DNA of 64,000 bases. Source: a virus. The notes beneath the pieces were generated by a model. It was not told where the DNA came from and made no database searches. It saw only the letters and a list, made by a program, of their open reading frames with translations. Each line of letters starts with the position of its first letter. The first letter of the stretch is position 1. The position numbers were made by a program, and so were the translations under genes. Positions 23,009 through 31,081 of the stretch are shown piece by piece. The stretch spans positions 1 to 64,000 of IMG/VR virus record IMGVR_UViG_3300024308_000302. One strand, written 5' to 3'.

Positions 23009-23392
23009 ATGAGAATAATAAAAAAAATAAGTACGATATGTATGGTAAGTCTATTTAGTACCTTCACAATGGCAAGTTATCAAGTAATAATTGGAAGTCC
23101 ATCAATACAAGGTGACAATATAAACTTTGTAAGCAATACAAAACCAGTTGAACCAGAAGTTCCACCAGCACCAGTTGAAGAATGTCCAACAGACTTCCAG
23201 ACAAGTAGATGGGTTGCAGGTACACCGGAATTAGCAATGTTTTATGTAATTTGGGATGGTGTTAAATTGATAGAAACAGGTGAATATTCTATTACAGAAA
23301 AAGTAATAGGTGATTATAAATATACCAAAAAGAATCAAGTTTCAAACTATGGTTATTACACATTTAGTTTAGTATGCAGAATTAAAATATAA
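23009..23392 (+). CDS. secreted YQVIIG-motif protein, 127 aa
   Basis: Sec signal peptide (MRIIKKISTICMVSLFSTFTMA), then SYQVIIGSPSIQ, a Pro/Glu/Val linker (PVEPEVPPAPVEE) and a ~70-residue domain with two Cys. The YQVIIGxPxI plus PE-linker layout recurs in the fibrinogen-like protein at 56005-56766. It is one of few plus-strand genes, has no clear SD, and uses AGA/ATA codons heavily. Possibly expressed late or in specific conditions. Confidence 0.72.
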   Translation: MRIIKKISTICMVSLFSTFTMASYQVIIGSPSIQGDNINFVSNTKPVEPEVPPAPVEECPTDFQTSRWVAGTPELAMFYVIWDGVKLIETGEYSITEKVIGDYKYTKKNQVSNYGYYTFSLVCRIKI

Positions 23393-23416
23393 AAAAAGCC
23401 TTCCAAAGGGCTTTTA
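23391..23416. terminator. bidirectional terminator between convergent genes
   Basis: AAGCC/GGGCUU hairpin flanked by A-tract and U-tract, serving 23009-23392 (plus) and 23414-23677 (minus). Confidence 0.75.
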
Positions 23417-23677
23417 AAATACTCTTTTGATAGAGTAAAAAGATATGTAGTAAATCAATGTAATGACAAGTAAAACAGGCCAGAGTGGAATACAAACTAT
23501 GATACAAGAGATATAATAGTTGATTCCGATTTTACGACACAAGCCGCGAAGGGCATAGTAGTAAAAAGGTGGTTTTTCGTCATCATCATCACCATCATAG
23601 GCGTAAGCTGCTGCCGCAATAAAACCAATCGACATATAAAGAACTACTGCAATGAACAATCCGAAAACGGTAAGCAT
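23414..23677 (-). CDS. small membrane protein, 87 aa
   Basis: Two hydrophobic segments (LFIAVVLYMSIGFIAAAAYAY; YYISCIIVCIPLWPVLLVIT) flank an acidic/proline loop (DGDDDDEKPP). The start at 23675-23677 has GAGAT upstream; longer readings run through a TATAAT box at 23708-23713. Confidence 0.74.
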   Translation of the reverse strand: MLTVFGLFIAVVLYMSIGFIAAAAYAYDGDDDDEKPPFYYYALRGLCRKIGINYYISCIIVCIPLWPVLLVITLIYYISFYSIKRVF

Positions 23678-23737
23678 TGGAGTGATCTCGTTTGTATTTG
23701 ATGATTCATTATAACACAAACCTAATATTAATAAAAC

Positions 23738-23763
23738 AAAAAAGGTGGCATAAGCCACCCTTT
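23738..23763 (-). terminator. intrinsic terminator
   Basis: GGGUGGC-UUAU-GCCACC hairpin plus U-tract after the gene at 23780-24649. Confidence 0.87.
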
Positions 23764-23779
23764 ATCTATAGCTATTGCT

Positions 23780-24649
23780 TCATTTTACATCAAAAACAAC
23801 TTCGCGGCCTTTAATGATTTCTTTATACTGTTTGTCACTATCAGGAATGAAGTAAGCAGTGCGTTTATCACCTTTAACAATGCTTTTCAGGGTTTCTACC
23901 ACAATCACCCCATTAACAACACCTTGGATGCTATACAGGCCGTCAGCGAAGGAATTAACGTCCTTGGTCAGAACAACAGTCGAATCAAGGCCATTCACTT
24001 TGGATTTGAAGACTTTTTTAGACTTATCTTCTTTGCCAACATGGAATGCAACAATTCGATTTGCAGTCATATCAACTGATTTAATCTGAATTGTACCCGA
24101 TACTTCAAAATAAGTACCATCCACAACAACAGCTTTAACTTCTTTGATGTTCTTTTTGTCTACATTTACAAACTGAGCTTCGGTCTTGCTCTTGTAGTAG
24201 CTGGTCACGCCATCAACTACAACTTTGAAGACAGGAACAATAGGACTACGATTCAGTCGAGTATCAACAACAGTAGCAGACGGATTCAAAACAGCCCGGA
24301 AAGTCTCATATTCCTGTTTAGGCTTTTCTGCCAGAAGATTATTAGGCAGAACATAAACGTTTACAGTAATCCAACCTTTTTCTTTCTGAGTGGTGTACAG
24401 AACTTCAAAATCATTAACGTTATATTCAGCAATGGTGGATTTCCACTCTACCTGCTTAATATCGAAGCCAACTTTTACGTTTGAAAATGACTTTTTGGAA
24501 AAGATTTGCTCCGCCGCAGTCAGGCGGTTCGATCTTTGGAAGCCCCGGAAAAATTGATTAATGTTGTAGAACGGAGCACCATTACGGCCACTGATAATAC
24601 GCAGAGTTGCAACAACGTGTGGGCGACGATTACCATTGAGAGTGAACAT
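23780..24649 (-). CDS. hypothetical beta-rich protein, 289 aa
   Basis: Unknown, one of the largest genes here. Long alternating hydrophobic strands suggest a beta-rich fold; no signal peptide. GAGGAT precedes the ATG. Confidence 0.78.
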   Translation of the reverse strand: MFTLNGNRRPHVVATLRIISGRNGAPFYNINQFFRGFQRSNRLTAAEQIFSKKSFSNVKVGFDIKQVEWKSTIAEYNVNDFEVLYTTQKEKGWITVNVYVLPNNLLAEKPKQEYETFRAVLNPSATVVDTRLNRSPIVPVFKVVVDGVTSYYKSKTEAQFVNVDKKNIKEVKAVVVDGTYFEVSGTIQIKSVDMTANRIVAFHVGKEDKSKKVFKSKVNGLDSTVVLTKDVNSFADGLYSIQGVVNGVIVVETLKSIVKGDKRTAYFIPDSDKQYKEIIKGREVVFDVK

Positions 24650-24679
24650 GTAAAATCCTCATTGATTTAAGATGAGGCC

Positions 24680-24708
24680 ATTATATCAACAAATGGCCTA
24701 CATGGCAA
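24680..24708 (-). promoter_or_regulatory. sigma70-type promoter
   Basis: TTGCCA-17-TATAAT for the 289-aa gene. Confidence 0.86.
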
Positions 24709-24718
24709 CAAATAAAAC

Positions 24719-25135
24719 TTAGTTTTCTTGATGAACGTAATTGCTCCAATCGGCTGGGGTTAGTGGGCGAAGGCCATGCTTTGCACGGGCTTTGTCACAA
24801 CGCTCATTTTTTTCACCAAACTGGTAGGAACCGGGGAAGTTATCTCGGCAAGTAGAAGAACGAGTGCTGTATGCCCCACAGAAAGCCGATTCACCAATTT
24901 TCCCTTGCAGGTTGATGCAATAAGGAGAAGTTGCACTATCAGTACCTTTCATTGCTACACGATGGGGGGTCACTTGGACAACGCTATCATCAGGTACAGT
25001 ACCACCAGCGGAAGCACATTCCATCCAGTGGAAAGTCGCTCGGAAATAGGCACAGCAAGCACCACAACCAACACAAGGGTTATGCTCTTGGCCAACTGGT
25101 ACAACAACTTTATCACTGGCAATAATTTCGGTCAT
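24719..25135 (-). CDS. YkgJ-family cysteine-cluster protein, 138 aa
   Basis: Close in layout to enterobacterial YkgJ. It has the N-terminal cluster NPCVGCGACCAYFR, then ECASAGGTVP, MKGT, a Cys after SPY, and the C-terminal YSTRSSTCRDNF...CDKARAKHGLRPL. The conserved Cys residues are thought to bind metal or an Fe-S centre; the cellular role is not known. It probably derives from a host gene. The SD is AGAGATC. Confidence 0.85.
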   Translation of the reverse strand: MTEIIASDKVVVPVGQEHNPCVGCGACCAYFRATFHWMECASAGGTVPDDSVVQVTPHRVAMKGTDSATSPYCINLQGKIGESAFCGAYSTRSSTCRDNFPGSYQFGEKNERCDKARAKHGLRPLTPADWSNYVHQEN

Positions 25136-25161
25136 GATCGATCTCTTATGTTTGAGTCGCT

Positions 25162-25190
25162 ATTTTAACAAATCTTAAAAATGATGTAAA
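25162..25190 (-). promoter_or_regulatory. sigma70-type promoter
   Basis: TTTACA-17-TAAAAT for the YkgJ-like gene. Confidence 0.8.
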
Positions 25191-25191
25191 C

Positions 25192-25220
25192 AAAAAAAGG
25201 CCCTTTCGGGCCTTTTTTTT
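25192..25220 (-). terminator. intrinsic terminator
   Basis: AAGGCCC-GAAA-GGGCCUU hairpin with A/U tracts on both sides, after the gene at 25219-25620. Confidence 0.87.
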
Positions 25221-25620
25221 AGATGATCCTGCTACTGTTAACGAAGAAGCCAGTAAAGTGAAGTTCTCGGATTTTATCCTGAAAATCCTGAACAAGAGCA
25301 GCATTGTCACTGCCCATTTGAGTGAACCAAACCAGAGATTTTTCGTGCTCAACAATCATTTCATTGAGAGCTTTATTAACCCAAGAAAGCTCAAATACAC
25401 TCAAAGAGATTTCCATGGTAGGGTCCATTTCAACCTGACTGAAGTAGGATACCAGATTGTCCATGCGGTCAACCACCATACCATGCTCTTGAATCAGATG
25501 CTCAACATTAGAAGTCTTTGCAACAGACTTCAAGCGGACAAGGTAAGTGTTCAGGTTGTGAACAGCAGAAACCAAAGCATTAACAACGTTGGTGGCATGC
25601 TGAGCTACGGTGTATTCCAT
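25219..25620 (-). CDS. hypothetical helical protein, 133 aa
   Basis: Unknown, predicted helical throughout. AAGGAAT precedes the ATG at 25618-25620; the leader carries the conserved CATCAAAACGA box. Confidence 0.74.
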   Translation of the reverse strand: MEYTVAQHATNVVNALVSAVHNLNTYLVRLKSVAKTSNVEHLIQEHGMVVDRMDNLVSYFSQVEMDPTMEISLSVFELSWVNKALNEMIVEHEKSLVWFTQMGSDNAALVQDFQDKIRELHFTGFFVNSSRII

Positions 25621-25657
25621 GATGAGATTCCTTGTATTGTCTCGTTTTGATGAGCAA

Positions 25658-25686
25658 AGTATAGCAAAATCAATATTTATGGTCAA
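25658..25686 (-). promoter_or_regulatory. strong sigma70 promoter with CATCAAAACGA box
   Basis: TTGACC-17-TATACT followed by CTCATCAAAACGAGA. Confidence 0.9.
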
Positions 25687-25776
25687 CTTATTTTTTTTCC
25701 ATATTTTGAAAAAATGAGTAGTAAAAATAAGCTTTTTAAGTTATAATGCTTTCACATCATAAAGAGGTGTTTTACA

Positions 25777-26214
25777 ATGAGCAAGCTGATTTCCATTACT
25801 CAAGAAATGCTGGCCACTTTTGAGAAAGGCAAGGTGATCGATCAATATGGCATGTACAACAATGTCATTTTTAACTGTGTCGATGGTGATAATGTAATCA
25901 TCAATGATCAAGATGGCAATAAAAAGACGGTTTCTGTACGTCTCTTTTGCAAATATGGAAAAATGGTTTCAAACGAACCAAAAAAAACGGCTGCAAGAAA
26001 GAAAAAGTCGGCCAAAGAAAAACTGGTAGCAGTAACTGCTGAAATGTTGAATGCCTTTGAAAAAGGTCAAATCATCAACAGGTATTCGTTCTTCACTGAT
26101 GTTGTATTTGACAGAATTGAAGATGGTAAAGTGGTATTGATTGATTCCAAAGGCACTGAGAAAAAAGATCCTGTATGGCTTTTCCTTAAATATGCACAAT
26201 TAAAAGCTGATTGA
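25777..26214 (+). CDS. two-repeat protein, 145 aa
   Basis: Two ~60-residue repeats (about 3-64 and 85-144) share the pattern L...T.EMLATFEKGK.I..Y......F....DG..V.I.D..G......V.LF.KY. They are joined by a basic linker, PKKTAARKKKSAKEK. The fold is unknown; the linker suggests nucleic-acid binding (inference). Plus strand, SD AGAGGTG, TATAAT near 25742. Confidence 0.78.
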   Translation: MSKLISITQEMLATFEKGKVIDQYGMYNNVIFNCVDGDNVIINDQDGNKKTVSVRLFCKYGKMVSNEPKKTAARKKKSAKEKLVAVTAEMLNAFEKGQIINRYSFFTDVVFDRIEDGKVVLIDSKGTEKKDPVWLFLKYAQLKAD

Positions 26215-26229
26215 ATTTAGTTTAATACA

Positions 26230-26259
26230 AAATAAAGCCCACTGATGTGGGCTTTTTTA
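26230..26259. terminator. bidirectional terminator
   Basis: AAAGCCCAC-UGAU-GUGGGCUUUUUU hairpin ending the plus-strand repeat gene; it also suits the minus-strand operon 26270-27346. Confidence 0.82.
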
Positions 26260-26269
26260 ATGTCTGGAA

Positions 26270-26536
26270 TTATTTAAATCCAATAGATTTTAGATAATCT
26301 GATTTATTTTCATTGGATAAGTAATTCAAGTTATCAACAGATAATGGAAGCATATAATAATCAACTTTGCGATTTCGTGCAATGATACTAAGCATGCCAG
26401 ATGATCTATTTGTGGGAATAACTCCACACTTACGTTTTTTTATTTTGCGATTAATAAAGAAACGCTCAATAAAGTTAGCCCTAACAATAGCTATAGAAAA
26501 GCCTTTATTTTTGTAAGGGATTCTAATTATTTGCAC
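26270..26536 (-). CDS. hypothetical protein, 88 aa (GTG start)
   Basis: Unknown, basic. GTG at 26534-26536 follows AAAGGTC. It resembles the 81-aa product at 28915-29160 in pattern (NFIERFFINRKIKKRKCGVIP against NIFESIFLYLKMYRRNSGLIP). Last gene of a three-gene unit. Confidence 0.68.
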   Translation of the reverse strand: MQIIRIPYKNKGFSIAIVRANFIERFFINRKIKKRKCGVIPTNRSSGMLSIIARNRKVDYYMLPLSVDNLNYLSNENKSDYLKSIGFK

Positions 26537-26547
26537 AAATATGACCT

Positions 26548-26928
26548 TTATTTGATAAGAACAAGTGGAAGTGTTACAAGTCCACGATGTTTGAAACTAA
26601 CAGATTGATTGCGTTGGTAAACATCTTTAAGCATCAGTCTTTTTTTCTTAGTGTCAGTTTGTTTTTCAATCAAAGTAAAATCCCAGCGAGCAACTGGAAC
26701 AATAACTTCATGAATTTCATATAACTTAGGAGCGTGTTTTAGAACTGGAATTGGTTTTGCGATAAACATTTTATCACCAACTTTCAAATCATCTGAATGA
26801 TAATCACGAACTTCAAAACGTTGGCCATTATCACCAGTGAAAATAGTGCCAAAGACACGAGTAGGAGTGTCAATAGTTGCAATGCAAACTTTGCGAACAT
26901 ATTTAGCCAAAGTGTCATTATAATTCAT
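26548..26928 (-). CDS. hypothetical protein, 126 aa
   Basis: Unknown, beta-rich. GAGG lies five bases before the ATG. Middle gene of the unit 26270-27346 (gaps 11 and 7 bp). Confidence 0.74.
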   Translation of the reverse strand: MNYNDTLAKYVRKVCIATIDTPTRVFGTIFTGDNGQRFEVRDYHSDDLKVGDKMFIAKPIPVLKHAPKLYEIHEVIVPVARWDFTLIEKQTDTKKKRLMLKDVYQRNQSVSFKHRGLVTLPLVLIK

Positions 26929-26935
26929 AAATACC

Positions 26936-27346
26936 TCACAAGTAATTAGTTAAAGATTCTTCTTTGACTTTAACAGCAACACGACTATTAAAGACAAGTT
27001 GTCTCTTACCCATGCGAATTTCGCATTTAGGAACTCTGTAAGTGACCATTTTAACACCTTTGTCAGCAAATTGTCGTCGCCAGTAAGGGTTAAACACCCA
27101 ATGCTGATACTGTTCAACATCTTTAAAACCACAAATGAATTCATCCCAGTAGCTAAGATCTACACCAGTGTCCTTTGTAGGGTCAGGATGAACTGACGTA
27201 TCATTAAATTGCTTGGTAACTGTAAACCAAAGTGAGTCTTCTCGCAAAGCATATTTTTTACTGTGATAGATGCCAAAACCATCACTGGTTTCAAGCCTTA
27301 AGACTTCCATCATTGGTAGTGAATTTTCTACTATGCTTGACTTCAT
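26936..27346 (-). CDS. conserved phage-type hypothetical protein, 136 aa
   Basis: The pattern GIYHSKK...VHPDP..D......WDEFICGFKDVEQYQHWVF resembles a family seen in many phages (HP.P..D...E.CGF.s.eQ...WF); role unknown. First gene of a three-gene unit. Confidence 0.78.
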   Translation of the reverse strand: MKSSIVENSLPMMEVLRLETSDGFGIYHSKKYALREDSLWFTVTKQFNDTSVHPDPTKDTGVDLSYWDEFICGFKDVEQYQHWVFNPYWRRQFADKGVKMVTYRVPKCEIRMGKRQLVFNSRVAVKVKEESLTNYL

Positions 27347-27374
27347 AATGGAGTTTCCAATTTAGGTTAGACGT

Positions 27375-27403
27375 ATTATAGCAAAAAATAGAATTATGAT
27401 CAA
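27375..27403 (-). promoter_or_regulatory. sigma70-type promoter
   Basis: TTGATC-17-TATAAT for the unit 26270-27346. Confidence 0.86.
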
Positions 27404-27425
27404 CAAAAAAGGAGCCGAAGCTCCG
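27404..27425 (-). terminator. intrinsic terminator
   Basis: GGAGC-UUCG-GCUCC hairpin plus U-tract after the Ig-like gene. Confidence 0.87.
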
Positions 27426-27428
27426 TTT

Positions 27429-28667
27429 TTATTTTAGTTGTAATGTAAAATTTTTAATAACAACATTATCACCATAATCTTTAGCAACAAGCTGTAAATT
27501 ATAGGTGCCAGCATAAGGATGGAAAGTGCTTGCAGATCTAGAAGAATTATTATTAATGACTATAGGATATGATTCAAGACCTCTAATTTCAAAACCTTTA
27601 ATTGGATCAGTACCAGTCCAAGCAAAATTCAAAGTGCCTTTATTAATACTTGCTGAATCTGAATAACCATTAACAGTGAATGTATTAACTTGTGTAGGTT
27701 CATAAACTACCACTCTAGTAGGCAAAGTAATTGGATTAGATGGAACATTACCGAACGAATATGCAACAGCTTGCCAATTAGTATAATCACCAACATTGTT
27801 AACAGGAAGATTATAATAGCCAGAATCAGCGTTTGGAACAGTTAATGTAATTACTGCTGGTCCATTAGGATCACTAAATGCTTTTGCAGTAATAACAAAT
27901 CTGTTAATATTTGTGCCTGACCAACTAAGGTTTAAAGTACCGCCCGCTGGTACTGCTGAACCACCAAATAGATCGCTTGTAGGAGGGTTATTAATAGCAA
28001 AGCCAGTATAAGTCATTTCACCTTTAACTGGAATATTTATGTCCGCTGTATCAAAAGCAGCACCATCAAGAGAATAAGCAGTAAGGCGATAAGAGATAAC
28101 ATCACCAACAACGAAACCGCCAGTGTTAGATAAATATGTACCACTTGGAGAAAGCTGACCTGATGGGCTGGATGCAGCACCAGAAGAGCCACCAGTATTA
28201 ACAGCAGATATCGTCACATAGGCAGCATTAGCAACATTCCAAGATAGGTTTACTTTACCACCCAAAAGGATACCACGCATATCAGATTCAAATGCTACAA
28301 TATCAACTGGTGGAACATCAACATTAATACTGAGAGTATCTGTTTGTTGCTTGCTTCTATTATTAGCAGTAACTAAGTAAGTTCTGGATTGAGTTGGACT
28401 TACATTAACTGAACCTGTATTAGATGTGAATGTACCAACATCTTGAATAGTGATAGATGTTATTTGTTCAAAGTTCCAAGAGATTACTGCAGATTCACCA
28501 TATTGAATAGAGTCTTTATTAATGGTTACAGTACCAACAACAGTTAAATCATCATCGTTCACATATGAAAAAACACTATCATCTAAAAAAAATTTAGCAC
28601 TGTAAGTTGCAGCCATTGGGCAACCAACGGAAAGAACTGCTATTGGAATTATAATTTTTTTTAACAT
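27429..28667 (-). CDS. secreted protein with four Ig-like repeats, 412 aa
   Basis: The N-terminus MLKKIIIPIAVLSVGCPMAA is a signal peptide; VGC might be a lipobox. Four ~85-95-residue segments each carry a G..(V/L)..(S/A)W core: VISWNFEQITSITI, NLSWNVANAAYVTI, NLSWSGTNINRFVI, NFAWTGTDPIKGFEI. These are typical of bacterial Ig-like surface modules, so a surface or adhesion role is likely (inference). SD GAGAT; no convincing sigma70 promoter upstream. Confidence 0.8.
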   Translation of the reverse strand: MLKKIIIPIAVLSVGCPMAATYSAKFFLDDSVFSYVNDDDLTVVGTVTINKDSIQYGESAVISWNFEQITSITIQDVGTFTSNTGSVNVSPTQSRTYLVTANNRSKQQTDTLSINVDVPPVDIVAFESDMRGILLGGKVNLSWNVANAAYVTISAVNTGGSSGAASSPSGQLSPSGTYLSNTGGFVVGDVISYRLTAYSLDGAAFDTADINIPVKGEMTYTGFAINNPPTSDLFGGSAVPAGGTLNLSWSGTNINRFVITAKAFSDPNGPAVITLTVPNADSGYYNLPVNNVGDYTNWQAVAYSFGNVPSNPITLPTRVVVYEPTQVNTFTVNGYSDSASINKGTLNFAWTGTDPIKGFEIRGLESYPIVINNNSSRSASTFHPYAGTYNLQLVAKDYGDNVVIKNFTLQLK

Positions 28668-28828
28668 AAATATCTCATAGTCTTTATAATATATATACCA
28701 TAATAACTATAAGATGGAATAGATAACTGGTTAATTTTTAATCTAAAATGATGAAGTGTCAATATTGAAAAATATATGAAAATTATGCTAATTAAAGTTA
28801 ACATAGAAAATAATGATAAAATTAATAA
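28668..28828. other. AT-rich intergenic leader
   Basis: No gene is supported. On the minus strand a TTGACA box (about 28755-28760) lacks a matching -10 at normal spacing. It is the only regulatory candidate upstream of the Ig-like gene. Confidence 0.35.
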
Positions 28829-28855
28829 TAAAAAACTCCAATTCAATGGAGTTTT
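28829..28855 (-). terminator. intrinsic terminator
   Basis: AAAACUCCAUUGAAUUGGAGUUUUUU hairpin and U-tract, about 60 bp after the gene at 28915-29160. Confidence 0.83.
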
Positions 28856-28914
28856 AAGTGGATATATAAATTAAAATGAGCCAAATAATCAATATATTCG
28901 GCTCAAATGATAAA

Positions 28915-29160
28915 TTATTTGTAATAAAGTGATTTAAGTTCGTCTGAAATCAATGTATGGTTCTTGATATGTCGTGGAATAAGCACATAATTAAAACCTT
29001 CAAGAAAACCAATTTTTTGAACTAAACGAGGCATAAGATCAAGTGGAATCAGGCCAGAATTGCGGCGATACATCTTCAGATAAAGAAAAATAGATTCAAA
29101 AATATTGCCATTAACATAAGCATATCGACCTTGTTTAATTCGAACTCGACTGATTTTCAT
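28915..29160 (-). CDS. hypothetical protein, 81 aa
   Basis: Unknown, basic; possibly a distant paralogue of 26270-26536. AAAAGGCC precedes the ATG. A TATAAT at 29196-29201 has a poor -35. Confidence 0.7.
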   Translation of the reverse strand: MKISRVRIKQGRYAYVNGNIFESIFLYLKMYRRNSGLIPLDLMPRLVQKIGFLEGFNYVLIPRHIKNHTLISDELKSLYYK

Positions 29161-29241
29161 CTTATGGCCTTTTTAGTATACGCTTAATGTTGAGAATTAT
29201 ACCATAACAAGATCTAAAACAAAACATATATTATCAAAAAC

Positions 29242-29264
29242 AAAAAGGCAGATTTTATCTGCCT
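29242..29264 (-). terminator. intrinsic terminator
   Basis: AAGGCAGAUAAAAUCUGCCUU hairpin plus U-tract after the gene at 29283-29471. Confidence 0.87.
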
Positions 29265-29282
29265 TATGTATTTACACAATCC

Positions 29283-29471
29283 TTATTTCTGAACGATATA
29301 ACCTTGTTTTATGCCAATTACATGTGCCCAAGGAAACTCATCCAGTGCAGCCCTTTCAGCAGTAACCATGCCAATGGCATTCACATAAATAGCAAATTTC
29401 ATTGGTGAGTTATCATCTTGCATGAGGACTCGATAACTTTGAACTGGCAGATTCTTTTTTTCAGGAGACAT
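29283..29471 (-). CDS. hypothetical protein, 62 aa
   Basis: Unknown. The segment YRVLMQDDNSPMKFAIYVNAIGMVTAERAAL looks like a compact alpha/beta unit. AGGAT precedes the ATG. Second gene of a unit with 29496-29675. Confidence 0.72.
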   Translation of the reverse strand: MSPEKKNLPVQSYRVLMQDDNSPMKFAIYVNAIGMVTAERAALDEFPWAHVIGIKQGYIVQK

Positions 29472-29495
29472 AATTAATCCTATGTAAGTTAGGTG

Positions 29496-29675
29496 TTAGT
29501 CAGCCAATTCGGTTTTGAGACTAACACGGATGGAAACAATGCCTTCTTGGCGAGCAGTTTTGCGATTGGTGCGGTCAACCTGTTTGCGGCAATTCAGCAT
29601 TTTGCCGGATTTGTAGGTGCAGCAACCATATTTGCATTGCAGTTTGTCAGTACGGGAGTGGCCATAAGCTTTCAT
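29496..29675 (-). CDS. basic Cys-containing protein, 59 aa
   Basis: Unknown small protein MKAYGHSRTDKLQCKYGCCTYKSG..., with four Cys (14, 18, 19, 29) and many Arg/Lys. Zinc binding and nucleic-acid contact are plausible (inference). AAAGGAT precedes the ATG; 24 bp separate it from the 62-aa gene downstream. Confidence 0.75.
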   Translation of the reverse strand: MKAYGHSRTDKLQCKYGCCTYKSGKMLNCRKQVDRTNRKTARQEGIVSIRVSLKTELAD

Positions 29676-29704
29676 AAAAACATCCTTTATGTTTGACTGT
29701 GAGC

Positions 29705-29733
29705 ATTATACAACACATTATCATGCTACACAA
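29705..29733 (-). promoter_or_regulatory. sigma70-type promoter
   Basis: TTGTGT-17-TATAAT for the unit 29283-29675. Confidence 0.83.
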
Positions 29734-29751
29734 TAGAAATTAAAAAAATAA

Positions 29752-30030
29752 TTAATGAAATTTCATTTTGTTGTAAGCTTTAAAATTCTTAATAGTAGAC
29801 AACAGTTTTTCTCGTCGCTCAGGCCCAGGTGCCATAGTTTCGACGACACGAAACGCTTGTTTCATGGACTCTTTAATTTCACGAGATTCAATAAAACCTT
29901 GAACGGTGTGGTTGAGTCTTACATACATTGAATATTTATGATAGAGAGCCGCAGCTTTTTTAAGCAGCTTTTCATCTGATGGTTTGAAAATAGATTGAAC
30001 AAATGTTTTAAAAGCAATGAAAATAGGCAT
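29752..30030 (-). CDS. hypothetical helical protein, 92 aa
   Basis: Unknown, basic and helical. AAGGGAT precedes the ATG. A promoter-like TTGTGT-16-TATAGT lies at about 30059-30087. No terminator hairpin is visible. Confidence 0.7.
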   Translation of the reverse strand: MPIFIAFKTFVQSIFKPSDEKLLKKAAALYHKYSMYVRLNHTVQGFIESREIKESMKQAFRVVETMAPGPERREKLLSTIKNFKAYNKMKFH

Positions 30031-30094
30031 TGTGTTTATCCCTTAATTTGATGACCACTATATCACAAAAAGCTCTTAACACAAAGAAGAATTT

Positions 30095-30415
30095 TCAAAA
30101 CTTCGATTTTTCGATGGCTTTTTTAGATTTATATGTAGAATTCATAACAAATGGAAGCGAAAGTGCCAGAAAAGACATAAACAGATAGCACATATTAGCT
30201 TCATGTTTATAAAGCTGAGAACAACCACCCAGAACAAAAAGCATCACAACACAAACAATCAAAGTAATCACATTGATATCGTGGGATTCTTGAAGAGAAC
30301 TATCAAGTTGATTTGCTTTAATAGGAATGATAACACGGCTGTCAGTAACAGTCACAACAGGTGTGGAGATATCTTTCTCCAAATCAATCTTTTTAGTGGT
30401 GGTTGAAATTTGCAT
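30095..30415 (-). CDS. membrane protein, 106 aa
   Basis: A cytoplasmic or periplasmic N-terminus of ~45 residues is followed by two membrane segments (INVITLIVCVVMLFVLGG; MCYLFMSFLALSLPFV) and a basic tail. AGGTG lies five bases before the ATG at 30413-30415. A TTGATT-16-TACAAT promoter lies just upstream. Confidence 0.75.
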   Translation of the reverse strand: MQISTTTKKIDLEKDISTPVVTVTDSRVIIPIKANQLDSSLQESHDINVITLIVCVVMLFVLGGCSQLYKHEANMCYLFMSFLALSLPFVMNSTYKSKKAIEKSKF

Positions 30416-30472
30416 AGAAACACCTATTGTTGATAATGTGAAATTGTAGCACAAAAGGCAGAATAATCAAAT

Positions 30473-30493
30473 AAAAAACCGCTTTCAAGCGGT
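30473..30493 (-). terminator. intrinsic terminator
   Basis: ACCGCUUGAAAGCGGU hairpin plus U-tract after the gene at 30516-30992. Confidence 0.86.
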
Positions 30494-30515
30494 ATTTTTT
30501 GAAGAGTGTAGAAGG

Positions 30516-30992
30516 TTATTGTTCTACTTTATATACATTGTAAGGCTCACGAATCATGAAGCCACCATGTTTTTTGAAAAATGGAAGGTGTTTAGCTGCA
30601 ACCTTATTACTGGCAATATTGCTTTCATGAGCCAAGTAAATCATATTTTTGTGAAGTTTCAAAAAATGTTCAATGACCAGTCCAGCATAACCCTGACCAC
30701 GTTCTTTTTTTGCAATATAAATCATACCAAGATTTTGATAATCAATATCTTTATCAAGACCCAATTGATTTTTGGTTCTGAAATCAACAGTTGAAGTTCT
30801 AACAATACCAACAATTCGATCATTGTCCTTGATAACTGAGACAGATTCTTTTTCAAGAATACCACGGACTTCCTGAAAAGTTAACCCGGCTGGATTAGAT
30901 ACAGAAGTGTATTTGTTACGCATGGAAAAATAAACCAGTTTTACGACTTCTGGATTTTCCGATGGCTTCTGACAATTTTCAATGGAAATCAT
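30516..30992 (-). CDS. GNAT acetyltransferase, copy 1 (158 aa)
   Basis: GNAT-fold N-acetyltransferase by its motif A, IYIAKKERGQGYAGLVIEHFL (R/Q-x-x-G-x-G/A acetyl-CoA loop), and a preceding beta-strand pair. The substrate is unknown. Two more GNATs occur at 31840-32235 and 47329-47691. AAGG precedes the ATG. Confidence 0.82.
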   Translation of the reverse strand: MISIENCQKPSENPEVVKLVYFSMRNKYTSVSNPAGLTFQEVRGILEKESVSVIKDNDRIVGIVRTSTVDFRTKNQLGLDKDIDYQNLGMIYIAKKERGQGYAGLVIEHFLKLHKNMIYLAHESNIASNKVAAKHLPFFKKHGGFMIREPYNVYKVEQ

Positions 30993-31025
30993 GATAAACC
31001 TTATAATCGCTTGGTTAATGCGGCC

Positions 31026-31054
31026 ATTATACCAAACATTTAAAGGATCTACAA
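31026..31054 (-). promoter_or_regulatory. sigma70-type promoter
   Basis: TTGTAG-17-TATAAT for the first GNAT gene. Confidence 0.82.
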
Positions 31055-31056
31055 TA

Positions 31057-31078
31057 AGAAAACCGCCCGAAGGCGGTT
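31057..31078 (-). terminator. intrinsic terminator
   Basis: AACCGCC-UUCG-GGCGGUU hairpin plus U-tract after the gene at 31082-31306. Confidence 0.86.
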
Positions 31079-31081
31079 CTG

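Noticed and set aside
28661-28846. 61-codon hydrophobic frame MNWSFLLLILSL...
   Set aside because: It starts within a terminator hairpin, has no SD, and is a product of AT-rich DNA.
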